From Chthonomonadaceae bacterium (GTDB lineage Bacteria; Armatimonadota; Chthonomonadetes; Chthonomonadales; Chthonomonadaceae): DNA of 6,693 nt. The DNA lies in NCBI GenBank assembly GCA_025355115.1, contig JANXLO010000039.1:1-6693 (forward strand), given 5' to 3'. Of this stretch, positions 1-6,454 are shown one piece after another. The notes below the pieces were generated by a model, which made no database searches, had not been told where the DNA came from, and saw only the letters and a list, made by a program, of their open reading frames with translations. Numbering within the stretch: the first letter of the stretch is position 1; each line of letters starts with the position of its first letter. The translations under genes were made by a program, and so were the position numbers.

Positions 1-51
1 TTAAGTCAGGCTGTTCGTATGGCTACTGAAACAGACAAGTCGTTTCTCTGA
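1..51. other. Left-edge non-coding stretch downstream of the GH16 gene
   Basis: This 51-bp stretch lies just past the stop codon of the leftward GH16 gene. I see no open frame of note. The only pairing is a 5-bp one (11-15 with 30-34) across a 14-nt loop with no T-run, which is too weak to call a terminator. Confidence 0.4.
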
Positions 52-1803
52 CTATCTGGCTTGGCCGTAGACGCGCACGTAATCGATGTACATATCAGCC
101 AGGCCATCGTAGCGGGAGAGATCGACGGGCCATCCGCCGCCCGTCGCAAGATTTATCATGAAGAAGAGCGGGCGTTCCTTGCAGACTGACAGCGTTGCAT
201 GGCGGCCAACCTCGATGTTATCGCAGTAGTAGATGGTGTCTGTAGCCGTGACTTTGCAGCCGTAGGTGTGGAACGCTTCGAACCATGTTGAGGGCACACC
301 AAGCTTGCGCATGTGGGCCGGGTTCTTCATGGCGTCAAACGCCTGCTTCTCCAGCGCTTTGCCCGCATCGCCCTGATTCCAGGCGTGGGGCGTTATCATG
401 TAGGAGTCGTGAGCGTTGGGCTCGTGAGGCCCCTCCCCTCCATATGCCTCGATGATGTCGAGCTCGTCAACCGGCGTCTTGTCGCCTCTAAGCTTATAGT
501 CCTTCATGTAGTCGGTCATCAGCCAGAACGCGGGCCAGGTTCCGATAGCGTTCGGGCCGAGCAAGCGGCATTCGAAGTAGCAGGGCAGGCTCACTTTCAC
601 TCCGCTTCCGTCGTTTTTCAGAGAGGAGATCAGTCCGGAGCTATGCGCTTTTTCGCTGGCACGAATGCGAAGATAGGTGTCGACGTGAAGGAAGGGGTTG
701 GCCGGAGCGTCATGGCCTGTGAAGGGCAGCGAGCTGAAATCCTGGCTGCCGTTGGGCGGCTTATGGTCGTAGTAACTCGCCTTGGGATCAGTGCTTGAGA
801 TGGAGAGCGGACCTTTGAAATCGTCGGCGAAGACGAGCGGCATCCCTGTAGCTGCAGGCGGTGGAGCGGCGGGCATCCCCTCGTTCCAGGAGACTCCTCC
901 TCTATTGTAGAGTTGCAGATAGCAGTTGTTGTGCAGGGTGCCGTTCTCTCCTGTGATAGTCACCGTGATAGGCCCGTGTGGAAATGAGTCCGCCGGAAAG
1001 ACGAACGACCCTTTGCCTTTCGGGTCGAGCGAAATGGCGGCGATGACTGCAGCCTCGCCGAGCAGACCGCCTTGCTTCCAGCATTTGGCGGTGAGCGTTT
1101 TGAAGCCTGGCGCGTAGAGCGCAACGGAGGTCTTTCCTTTGACATCGGAGCAGTACGGTGGCGAGATCACCGAAATTCTGCTGCCCAAAGTCTCCTCAAC
1201 GCTTTTTCCTGAATCGACGCGGATGGCATCGAAGGACAGGTCGCTCTCAATTGGCAGTCTGGCCCTATCCTCAGGCTGACTGATGATTAGCGCGAATTCG
1301 GAAATCGGATAGTCGATTTTGCCGTTTTTGTCGCCGTCCCAGGTCTCATGCTGCTCATTAAGGTCTAATATGATCTCTTTCCACGTTGTATAGTCGATCA
1401 TTCCGCCCTTGTACTGATGGGTCTCTCCGTCCGCGTCCTTCACCCGCAATCCCACTGAGCACCGATGCCCGTCGCCCTTCAGCATGAACCGAACTCTGCG
1501 AATTGGTGCTTGAATATTGACCTTGTTCGGAATGCCCAGGTACTGAAATCCCCCCTGCCCGGTGAAATGATAGTGCAGCTTCAGGCACTGCTTGCCCTCG
1601 TACGGCGTCTCAATCGACAGCTTGACCGACGCGTTCTTGTTGGGAATATTCACTACCCAGACCGTCGGCAACGCGGCAGCGGACTCGAAATTCTGCACCA
1701 TAATGGGTCGGATAGAGGTTGGCGCAGTCTGACCATGAGCCATTCCGCATGCAAACAGAAGCGAGAAGGCACCGATCAGCCATTTCACTCTATAATCGTT
1801 CAT
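52..1803 (-). CDS. Secreted GH16 family glycoside hydrolase with two N-terminal beta-sandwich modules
   Basis: This is a probable exported endo-glycanase of glycoside hydrolase family 16 (583 aa), a family that cleaves beta-1,3/1,4-glucans, galactans and similar polymers with retention. The catalytic module spans about residues 320-583 and carries the ELDIIE signature at 447-452: E447 is the expected nucleophile, D449 the assisting residue and E452 the acid/base. The spacing is the beta-bulge (laminarinase-like) type. Upstream TWPAFWLM and downstream FHTYG and NLATGGGWP segments also fit GH16. Residues 1-24 form a signal peptide (cleavage AHG/Q25). Residues about 30-200 look like a carbohydrate-binding jelly roll containing a DxDxNGxxD loop (D156-D164). 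Residues about 205-300 look Ig-like. The start is supported by GAGAGGA (1812-1818) 8 nt upstream. LFAC at 16-19 is a poor lipobox, so lipoprotein status is unlikely but possible. Substrate is not determinable here. The gene is divergent from the transglutaminase gene. Confidence 0.92.
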   Translation of the reverse strand: MNDYRVKWLIGAFSLLFACGMAHGQTAPTSIRPIMVQNFESAAALPTVWVVNIPNKNASVKLSIETPYEGKQCLKLHYHFTGQGGFQYLGIPNKVNIQAPIRRVRFMLKGDGHRCSVGLRVKDADGETHQYKGGMIDYTTWKEIILDLNEQHETWDGDKNGKIDYPISEFALIISQPEDRARLPIESDLSFDAIRVDSGKSVEETLGSRISVISPPYCSDVKGKTSVALYAPGFKTLTAKCWKQGGLLGEAAVIAAISLDPKGKGSFVFPADSFPHGPITVTITGENGTLHNNCYLQLYNRGGVSWNEGMPAAPPPAATGMPLVFADDFKGPLSISSTDPKASYYDHKPPNGSQDFSSLPFTGHDAPANPFLHVDTYLRIRASEKAHSSGLISSLKNDGSGVKVSLPCYFECRLLGPNAIGTWPAFWLMTDYMKDYKLRGDKTPVDELDIIEAYGGEGPHEPNAHDSYMITPHAWNQGDAGKALEKQAFDAMKNPAHMRKLGVPSTWFEAFHTYGCKVTATDTIYYCDNIEVGRHATLSVCKERPLFFMINLATGGGWPVDLSRYDGLADMYIDYVRVYGQAR

Positions 1804-2107
1804 ATCATCTATCCTCTCGGCCTCGATACGAGAATTTCGTTCGACAGCGAGCAGTTAGTTTTAAGACGTACGTTGGAACTGCTATTCTCTTTTCTCAGCG
1901 CAGTTCCCTCTCCTAGACGCAGTTACGCAGTGCGCAGAGGAGTTGACCCTGGCAAGGGTGAAATAGAGTTTGCTAGGGCCTGTGCTCCATAGCCAGGCAA
2001 TTTCGCCGCTTCCCAGTCGAAGGGTCGTATTCGTTGGCCTTTTTTCAGCATCAAGCTTTTCTGAACGGCATAGCCACAATCAATTCATTTCAGATTCGAG
2101 AAGAGAT
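1804..2107. promoter_or_regulatory. Divergent intergenic region between the GH16 and transglutaminase genes
   Basis: This 304-bp region must hold the promoters for the leftward GH16 gene and the rightward transglutaminase-hydrolase operon. It contains no convincing gene. Visible elements are an 8-bp palindrome ACGTACGT (1866-1873), an 8-bp inverted repeat (1875-1882 with 1900-1907), CGCAGT-type copies at 1899, 1918 and 1926, and a small hairpin ACCCT/AGGGT (1946-1959). TTGACC at 1943-1948 could be a rightward -35 box, but the best -10 (TAGAGT, 1964-1969) is only 15 nt away, so I do not assign the promoter. A short CTCG/CGAG repeat (1822-1832) lies in the GH16 leader. Near the rightward gene, GAGAAGAG (2098-2105) is the likely ribosome binding site. 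Confidence 0.6.
1875..1907. repeat. Perfect 8-bp inverted repeat, candidate operator
   Basis: GGAACTGC at 1875-1882 is matched exactly by its reverse complement GCAGTTCC at 1900-1907 across a 17-nt spacer, giving half-sites 25 bp apart between equivalent positions. One base to the left lies the separate palindrome ACGTACGT (1866-1873). The position, about 70-100 bp upstream of the GH16 start and 200 bp upstream of the transglutaminase start, suits a regulator site controlling one or both directions. A transcribed hairpin is an alternative, but the 17-nt loop makes it weak. No regulator gene is visible in the window. Confidence 0.4.
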
Positions 2108-3346
2108 ATGCACACACTCATCCCATATGCAACCATGAATCGGCTCTCATCTTTCTGTGCACTCGTGGGCATGGTGGCTCTCTGCAACTGCACCGCACGG
2201 ACGGCATCAGCGCAGAAGAATCCAACTGAGGCAACGCCGGTGACGAAGAAACAACTCCTGCAGCAGGCCCTCGCTCAAGCGGGCGAGAATCGAAATGAGC
2301 TGCAACTGGCTCTGAAGAGAGTGCCTGCCGCGCATCGCGAAGGAATGCAGTTTCTCATCGCCAATATGCCCGTCTCCGACCTGAATTCGCTCACGTCGCA
2401 ATTCTTGCTCGACAATGTCACTCTCGCCTACGAAGCGTACGATAGCTCCCCCTGGAAAAACAGCATCTCTTTAGACCTGTTCATGAACGATATCCTGCCG
2501 TACTCCAGCTTGAATGAGCAGCGGGACGGCTCACGCAGAATGCTGCGCGAGAAATCTCTTCCACTGATCGTGGACTGCAAGACACCCGGAGAGGCGGCTC
2601 TGCGACTGAACCAGAAGCTGTTTCCACTGCTGAACGCCCGCTACTCCACGGAGCGGAAGAAGCCCGATCAGAGTCCCACCGAAACGATCGCGAGCGGCAT
2701 TGCCACCTGCTCCGGCCTCTCTATCCTCCTCGTCGATGCCTGTCGCGCAGTCGGAATTCCGGCGAGAGTGGTCGGTACTCCCCTTTGGACGAACTTAAGA
2801 GGCAATCACACCTGGGTGGAGGTCTGGGACGGGGAATGGCACTTCACAGGCGCGGCGGAGCCAGATTCGAAGGGCCTCGATCACGGCTGGTTCACGGACG
2901 ATGCCTCGAAGGCCCGTAAGGATATGCCGCAGCATTCCATCTACGCCAGCAGTTTCAAGAAGACCGGACTGGCCTTTCCACTCGTCTGGGCGCCAAGCAT
3001 TCAGTGGATCCCCGCTGTCAACGTCACTGACCGCTACGCGCTCAAATCACCGGCCGCCGACAGCAGTAAAACCCGCCTCAACGTAAAAGTGCTGAACAAG
3101 AGCGGTAAGCGCGTTGCAGCGAAAGTGTCAATCCGCGAGGTCACAAAAGGATCGGGCGCGGGGACGTTCGACGGAACCAGCCGCAACGAATCGGCAGATT
3201 TGAACGATATGCTCAGCTTCGAGGTGTTTCGGGCCTGCCCTCCTCGCTCCTATATTATCACCGCTACTTACGGCGGCAAAACAGTGCATCAGGAAGTCAA
3301 AGCAGGTTTAGAAGCGCAGGAGATCGTGGTATTGTCACTGCCATAA
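2108..3346 (+). CDS. Exported transglutaminase-like (papain-fold) protein
   Basis: This 412-aa exported protein contains a transglutaminase-like domain, a cysteine-nucleophile fold used for amide cleavage or transfer; most bacterial members act as proteases or amidases rather than crosslinkers. The nucleophile is C201 in ATCSGLS and the histidine is H234 in NHTWVEVW. The usual acidic third residue is not at the normal spacing; E251 or D253 in GAAEPD is the likely substitute. The signal peptide runs to about residue 35 (ASA/Q36). Residues 40-190 are mostly helical and include LPYSSLNE-RD-R, typical of a subgroup with this active-site style. Residues about 310-412 form a C-terminal beta-sandwich-like domain. 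I chose ATG 2108 because purine-rich GAGAAGAG precedes it; ATG 2135 would also leave a signal peptide but has no ribosome binding site. A TTG at 1970 would bury the signal peptide and is rejected. It is co-transcribed with the hydrolase 9 bp downstream. Substrate unknown. Confidence 0.85.
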   Translation: MHTLIPYATMNRLSSFCALVGMVALCNCTARTASAQKNPTEATPVTKKQLLQQALAQAGENRNELQLALKRVPAAHREGMQFLIANMPVSDLNSLTSQFLLDNVTLAYEAYDSSPWKNSISLDLFMNDILPYSSLNEQRDGSRRMLREKSLPLIVDCKTPGEAALRLNQKLFPLLNARYSTERKKPDQSPTETIASGIATCSGLSILLVDACRAVGIPARVVGTPLWTNLRGNHTWVEVWDGEWHFTGAAEPDSKGLDHGWFTDDASKARKDMPQHSIYASSFKKTGLAFPLVWAPSIQWIPAVNVTDRYALKSPAADSSKTRLNVKVLNKSGKRVAAKVSIREVTKGSGAGTFDGTSRNESADLNDMLSFEVFRACPPRSYIITATYGGKTVHQEVKAGLEAQEIVVLSLP

Positions 3347-3355
3347 ACGCAGAAA

Positions 3356-4672
3356 ATGGAGAAACTGGTGCTCAATAGTTTTATGATTCGCCTCCTCATC
3401 GCGACAGGCACGTGCGCTGCTCTTGGGATAGGAACTCACGTTTCGGGACAAACTCCGTCGCGGCTTGGCACCGTCAGGCATCTGAGCCTGACTTCAATAA
3501 AAATCGAGGACAGGCTGGACTTGGCCGCGCTCCTGTCGGATCGATTCGGCGAGGACACTGACAAGCGCACGGCGGCGATGAAACTGCTGGCTGGTCGGCC
3601 TGTGGACTCGCGCGCGCGCGATCTGGCCTGGACCGCCTACAAGGCATCGGCAAGTCATGCCGCTCTGAGGGCGGATTGGGAGAAGAAGACGGTTTCGACG
3701 TCCGACCGCACAAGCCCCTATCTGTGGCGGCATGTGGGCACGAAACCTGCGGGTGGATGGGGACTCGTGATCGCAATGCATGGCGGCGGCGGCGCTCCCA
3801 AGCAGGTGAACGACAGCGAGTGGAACTATATGTTCTCCACCTACTACCGTGAGCACCCGGAGGCGAGCGGCGGATATGTCTATCTGGCCCTGCGCGCCCC
3901 CAACGACACATGGAATGGCTTCTACGACGACTCTATATGCCCGCTCGTAGAGAATTTAATCAAGCAGTTTGTACTCTTCGATGACGTCAATCCGGACAAG
4001 GTCTACACGCTCGGCGCATCGCATGGAGGTTACGGAGCGTTCGTCATCGGCCCAAAGATCCCCTATCGCTTCGCCGCCATCCATGCGGCAGCATCTGCAC
4101 CAACACCGGGTGAGACAATGGGCGAGAACCTGCGTGACACCCGCTTCACCTTCATCGTCGGAGAGAAGGACACCGCCTACGGACGCGCCGACCGCTGCCA
4201 CGAGTTCGAGGCTCTGGTCGAAAAATGGCGTCAGCAGTATGGAGGCTATCCCGGCAAATTTGTCTGTCCTGTCGGCGTTGGACACCTCGTCCCTGACCAT
4301 GACGAGCTCGCCGAGATGCTAAAAAGCACGCGCGATCCGCAGCCCGACATGGTGGTGTGGACTCAGTCCGACAACGTGCTGAAGCGCTTTTATTGGCTTG
4401 AGGCGATTGCTCCGGTCAATCAGGGACATATCGAGGCGAAGATCGTTGGGAACGTAGTAACGGTGAAGGCGATGAAGCAGGAGAGGATCGCGATGTGGCT
4501 GGACGAGAAGAGATTCGACCTGAAGAAGCCGATAACGGTCGAGGTCAATGGGGGCAAGAAGCAGGTCTTCAAGGTCAAGCCCTCCCTCGAAACTTACTGC
4601 CAGGGACTTGAAGCGACTGCCGATCCTCGCCTGACCGCTCCCGCCCGCATCGAGGTCTCATTGGCTCCCTAA
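3356..4672 (+). CDS. Exported alpha/beta hydrolase (esterase or prolyl-oligopeptidase-like) with C-terminal extension
   Basis: This is a 438-aa exported serine hydrolase. The oxyanion segment HGGGG begins at H142, the nucleophile is S222 in GASHGG, and the probable triad partners are D272 in GEKDTAY and H310 in GVGHLVPDHDE. These are in the right order and spacing for the alpha/beta-hydrolase fold, nearest in look to the feruloyl/acetyl-esterase, PHB-depolymerase and prolyl-oligopeptidase-type groups. The signal peptide runs to about residue 31 (VSG/Q32). Residues about 35-130 form a helical N-terminal region. Residues about 335-438, beginning near VVWTQSD and RFYWLEA, form a small beta-rich C-terminal domain including an ITVEVNGGKK strand pair. 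It starts 9 bp after the transglutaminase stop, so the two are very likely translated from one mRNA. The ribosome binding site is weak; ATG 3383 is an alternative start that would shorten the signal peptide n-region. Whether it cuts esters or peptides cannot be told from sequence. Confidence 0.87.
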   Translation: MEKLVLNSFMIRLLIATGTCAALGIGTHVSGQTPSRLGTVRHLSLTSIKIEDRLDLAALLSDRFGEDTDKRTAAMKLLAGRPVDSRARDLAWTAYKASASHAALRADWEKKTVSTSDRTSPYLWRHVGTKPAGGWGLVIAMHGGGGAPKQVNDSEWNYMFSTYYREHPEASGGYVYLALRAPNDTWNGFYDDSICPLVENLIKQFVLFDDVNPDKVYTLGASHGGYGAFVIGPKIPYRFAAIHAAASAPTPGETMGENLRDTRFTFIVGEKDTAYGRADRCHEFEALVEKWRQQYGGYPGKFVCPVGVGHLVPDHDELAEMLKSTRDPQPDMVVWTQSDNVLKRFYWLEAIAPVNQGHIEAKIVGNVVTVKAMKQERIAMWLDEKRFDLKKPITVEVNGGKKQVFKVKPSLETYCQGLEATADPRLTAPARIEVSLAP

Positions 4673-4732
4673 CAGAGTGGCAAGCCCTGCGATCCCCTTT
4701 AGCTACAGTCTTCTTGGAGTGTCAGCTTTGAA

Positions 4733-4757
4733 AACCTCCGGAACTCCACCGGAGGTT
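4733..4757 (-). terminator. Hairpin terminator between convergent operons
   Basis: AACCTCCGG (4733-4741) and CCGGAGGTT (4749-4757) form a perfect 9-bp stem with a 7-nt loop. The hairpin begins 6 nt after the GNAT stop codon. Read leftward, the stem runs into four T residues (two of them within the stem), a short U-tract. Read rightward no T-run follows, so termination of the hydrolase operon would be weaker or factor-assisted. It lies in the 91-bp gap between two convergent genes, where a shared terminator is expected. Confidence 0.6.
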
Positions 4758-4763
4758 ACTTGC

Positions 4764-5744
4764 TTACAATCGAGAGTAGAGCCAGACATCTAGCCATGTA
4801 CTCTCTTCCAGAAACTGCTCCGGCAGGACGGCTGCTTTTTGAAAACCCAGCTCCTCCAGAGCACCGATCTTCTGCATGTCCCTCGGGTCGGCACAGGATT
4901 GTATTTTGCCAGCCGGCAACGGCATCGACCTTATCAGCCGACTCATATCAGCGATACTTACGACCGGATGAGCGAACAGGTCAAGAAGTTGAATGCCAGG
5001 CCACCGGCTGTCTGGAACGCAGGTCGCTAGGGCAGTCACCGCACCTGTTTCCGACTCTAGCACAGCGGCAGCCTCGGGGCGAGAACCATAAGTGTGGAGG
5101 AATTTAGAATATGGTCCTTCCATCAGACCCACACCCCACAGGTTTAACGTCAGACTGCGAAGAGAGTAGGAGACAGGAACTGTCGCAAGGAGCGCTACGA
5201 GAGGCCAGTGCTTCCAGCGAGCCGGTGCAGGAGTACTGAGGGCCGCAGCGAAAAAGCGTGCTTCGAACTCGCCTGGCGGGTCGCTGTCGTAGCGCATTGT
5301 GCCCGGCTTGCCCACCGGCCAATCCCGAAAACCGTGTGCCGCGTAGATTCGGTAGGCGGGACTCTGGTAGCCTGAGCCCAGCAGTAAAACATGGCCATTT
5401 CGGCGGCGAAAATCCTGCATCTGGTGGAGCATAATTGCGTCGCAGATTCCTTTTCGTCGCTGATCCTCGCGAGTGTGGACGTGGCCAAAAATTCCCACGC
5501 CGCCGGTCTCCACCGTCATGATGTTGCCCACCATTTCGCCGTTCACCAGGCCGATATAGAAGCGGGTCTCCAGCTCGTCGCACTGTCCGGTCAGCGCGTT
5601 TTCGATATGGGCGAGGTAATTGGACGGCTTATGCCCCAGGAATGGGCGGATCTGCGCCTCCCGCATCGCATCAGGCGCCACCACGCACTCCACAGTCATG
5701 CTCTCACCCGTTTTGAGGGTCTCTTCGGCCAGGACAGTGATCAT
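4764..5744 (-). CDS. GNAT family N-acetyltransferase, probable tandem GNAT fold
   Basis: This is a 326-aa cytoplasmic protein with no signal peptide. Residues about 1-150 form a recognisable GNAT domain: a beta4 strand around GNIMTVETGGVGIFGHVH, the acetyl-CoA pyrophosphate loop QRRKGIC (95-101), and motif B with SPAYRIYAAHGF (128-139). The last glycine/alanine of the usual Q/R-x-x-G-x-G/A loop is C101 here. Residues about 180-326 have no such loop, but DPRDMQKIGALEELGF (286-301) followed by a short strand resembles motif B of the first half, so this half may be a second, degenerate GNAT fold. Ordinary single-domain GNATs are about 150-200 aa. The start is fixed by GGAGG (5752-5756), 7 nt from ATG. 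It is the last gene of a leftward operon, 24 bp after the dioxygenase-like gene. The acceptor substrate is unknown. Confidence 0.85.
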   Translation of the reverse strand: MITVLAEETLKTGESMTVECVVAPDAMREAQIRPFLGHKPSNYLAHIENALTGQCDELETRFYIGLVNGEMVGNIMTVETGGVGIFGHVHTREDQRRKGICDAIMLHQMQDFRRRNGHVLLLGSGYQSPAYRIYAAHGFRDWPVGKPGTMRYDSDPPGEFEARFFAAALSTPAPARWKHWPLVALLATVPVSYSLRSLTLNLWGVGLMEGPYSKFLHTYGSRPEAAAVLESETGAVTALATCVPDSRWPGIQLLDLFAHPVVSIADMSRLIRSMPLPAGKIQSCADPRDMQKIGALEELGFQKAAVLPEQFLEESTWLDVWLYSRL

Positions 5745-5751
5745 GCTCTCG

Positions 5752-5756
5752 CCTCC
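5752..5756 (-). promoter_or_regulatory. Strong ribosome binding site of the GNAT gene
   Basis: GGAGG on the minus strand sits 7 nt upstream of ATG 5744. It is the best Shine-Dalgarno match in the window and selects this start over the internal methionine at residue 16. It lies in the short gap after the dioxygenase-like stop codon, supporting operon expression. Confidence 0.8.
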
Positions 5757-5768
5757 GTATCATAAGGA

Positions 5769-6437
5769 TTACCACTTCGCATTTAGAGCCAATCTAGGAT
5801 GATCACTGACATTCTGGCTGCCGGCGTGTGCGCAGAGATAGGAGTAGAAAAGCACGTCCCCTCGCCGGAGTGTAGTCTCTATCGGGTCGCCAAGTGCGAC
5901 TTGCGAAAGCTCCTGGTTGAGAGCCCACATGCTCTCAAACCGCGAAGGGTCACTCAGAGCCAATTTCTCCAGAAGAGCATGTGATTCCGGCCATACCACA
6001 GTGCCTCCTCCATGCGGCGGCACGTCGCTCAGGAACGTCATTGCCGCTATCCGAAATGCGCGGGGAAACGTTTTGTGTCCATGCTCTTTGATGGCGTGAT
6101 CGATGTGGGGATGAGGCCACTTCCATTCACCCGGCGTAGGGAAAACATTGATGGCATAGGCTCGATTTGGGGCACCGACGCTCTCCAACGGCTCTCCAGC
6201 CAACTGCGCAGCCGCGCCAAGCATCCCTTCCGTATAGCATTCGAGCAGTTCGGGACTATCGTAAGCCTGATGAGCTGTTTTTTGTGGCCACGTAGCACGG
6301 TCGTCGGGACGCGCTTGAAGCAGTTGCCACAGAGCCGATTCTGCTCTCTCGGCCACCTCTTCCGGGATAAGACCCGAGACAAGAAGATAGGAATTCGCAG
6401 CGTACTGGCTTACCTGTATTGGCGTCAATGGGGCCAT
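5769..6437 (-). CDS. Compact phytanoyl-CoA-dioxygenase-like Fe(II)/2-oxoglutarate oxygenase
   Basis: This is a complete 222-aa cytoplasmic protein of the PhyH-like family, whose members hydroxylate or otherwise oxidise small molecules using Fe(II), 2-oxoglutarate and O2. The iron ligands are H111 and D113 in HPHIDH and the distal H204 in LCAHAGSQNVS. R215 in HPRLALN is the expected 2-oxoglutarate carboxylate binder. GGGTVVWPESH (143-153) and RRGDVLFY (191-198) match the conserved core strands. It is short for the family (commonly 250-300 aa): the protein ends 7 residues after R215, so it lacks the usual C-terminal tail. ATG 6437 is chosen because AGGAAGAG (6444-6451) lies 6 nt upstream; an in-frame start at 6572 would overlap the preceding gene. 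It is in the middle of the operon, 17 bp after another PhyH-like gene and 24 bp before the GNAT gene. Substrate unknown. Confidence 0.85.
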   Translation of the reverse strand: MAPLTPIQVSQYAANSYLLVSGLIPEEVAERAESALWQLLQARPDDRATWPQKTAHQAYDSPELLECYTEGMLGAAAQLAGEPLESVGAPNRAYAINVFPTPGEWKWPHPHIDHAIKEHGHKTFPRAFRIAAMTFLSDVPPHGGGTVVWPESHALLEKLALSDPSRFESMWALNQELSQVALGDPIETTLRRGDVLFYSYLCAHAGSQNVSDHPRLALNAKW

Positions 6438-6443
6438 CTTATA

Positions 6444-6451
6444 CTCTTCCT
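6444..6451 (-). promoter_or_regulatory. Ribosome binding site deciding the dioxygenase-like start
   Basis: AGGAAGAG on the minus strand lies 6 nt upstream of ATG 6437, within the 17-bp gap after the upstream gene's stop codon and reaching close to it. It supports this start rather than the longer in-frame option at 6572 and suggests translational coupling. Confidence 0.7.
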
Positions 6452-6454
6452 TTC

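Noticed and set aside
11..34. Possible terminator after GH16
   Set aside because: Only 5 bp pair across a 14-nt loop and there is no T-run.
313..798. 161-codon open frame on the plus strand
   Set aside because: It lies wholly antisense to the catalytic half of the GH16 gene, whose motifs are clear, and its translation resembles no family I recognise.
1747..1758. Lipobox LFAC in the GH16 signal peptide
   Set aside because: Phenylalanine at -2 is unfavourable and a good signal peptidase I site follows at AHG/Q.
1943..1969. Sigma-70-like promoter TTGACC with TAGAGT
   Set aside because: The 15-nt spacing is short and the -10 is poor; kept only as a remark in the intergenic entry.
1465..1992. 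175-codon plus-strand open frame running from inside GH16 into the intergenic region
   Set aside because: Mostly antisense to GH16, with no recognisable domain and no ribosome binding site seen.
1882..2079. 65-codon minus-strand open frame in the divergent region
   Set aside because: No ribosome binding site or known domain; it would occupy nearly all the promoter space of two operons.
1970..2107. TTG-started 46-residue extension of the transglutaminase gene
   Set aside because: It would place a non-hydrophobic stretch before a clear signal peptide, and the ATG at 2108 has its own purine-rich ribosome binding site.
3474..3911. Long minus-strand open frames (also 3494-3856) opposite the hydrolase
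   Set aside because: Arginine-, proline- and serine-rich translations typical of antisense frames in GC-rich genes.
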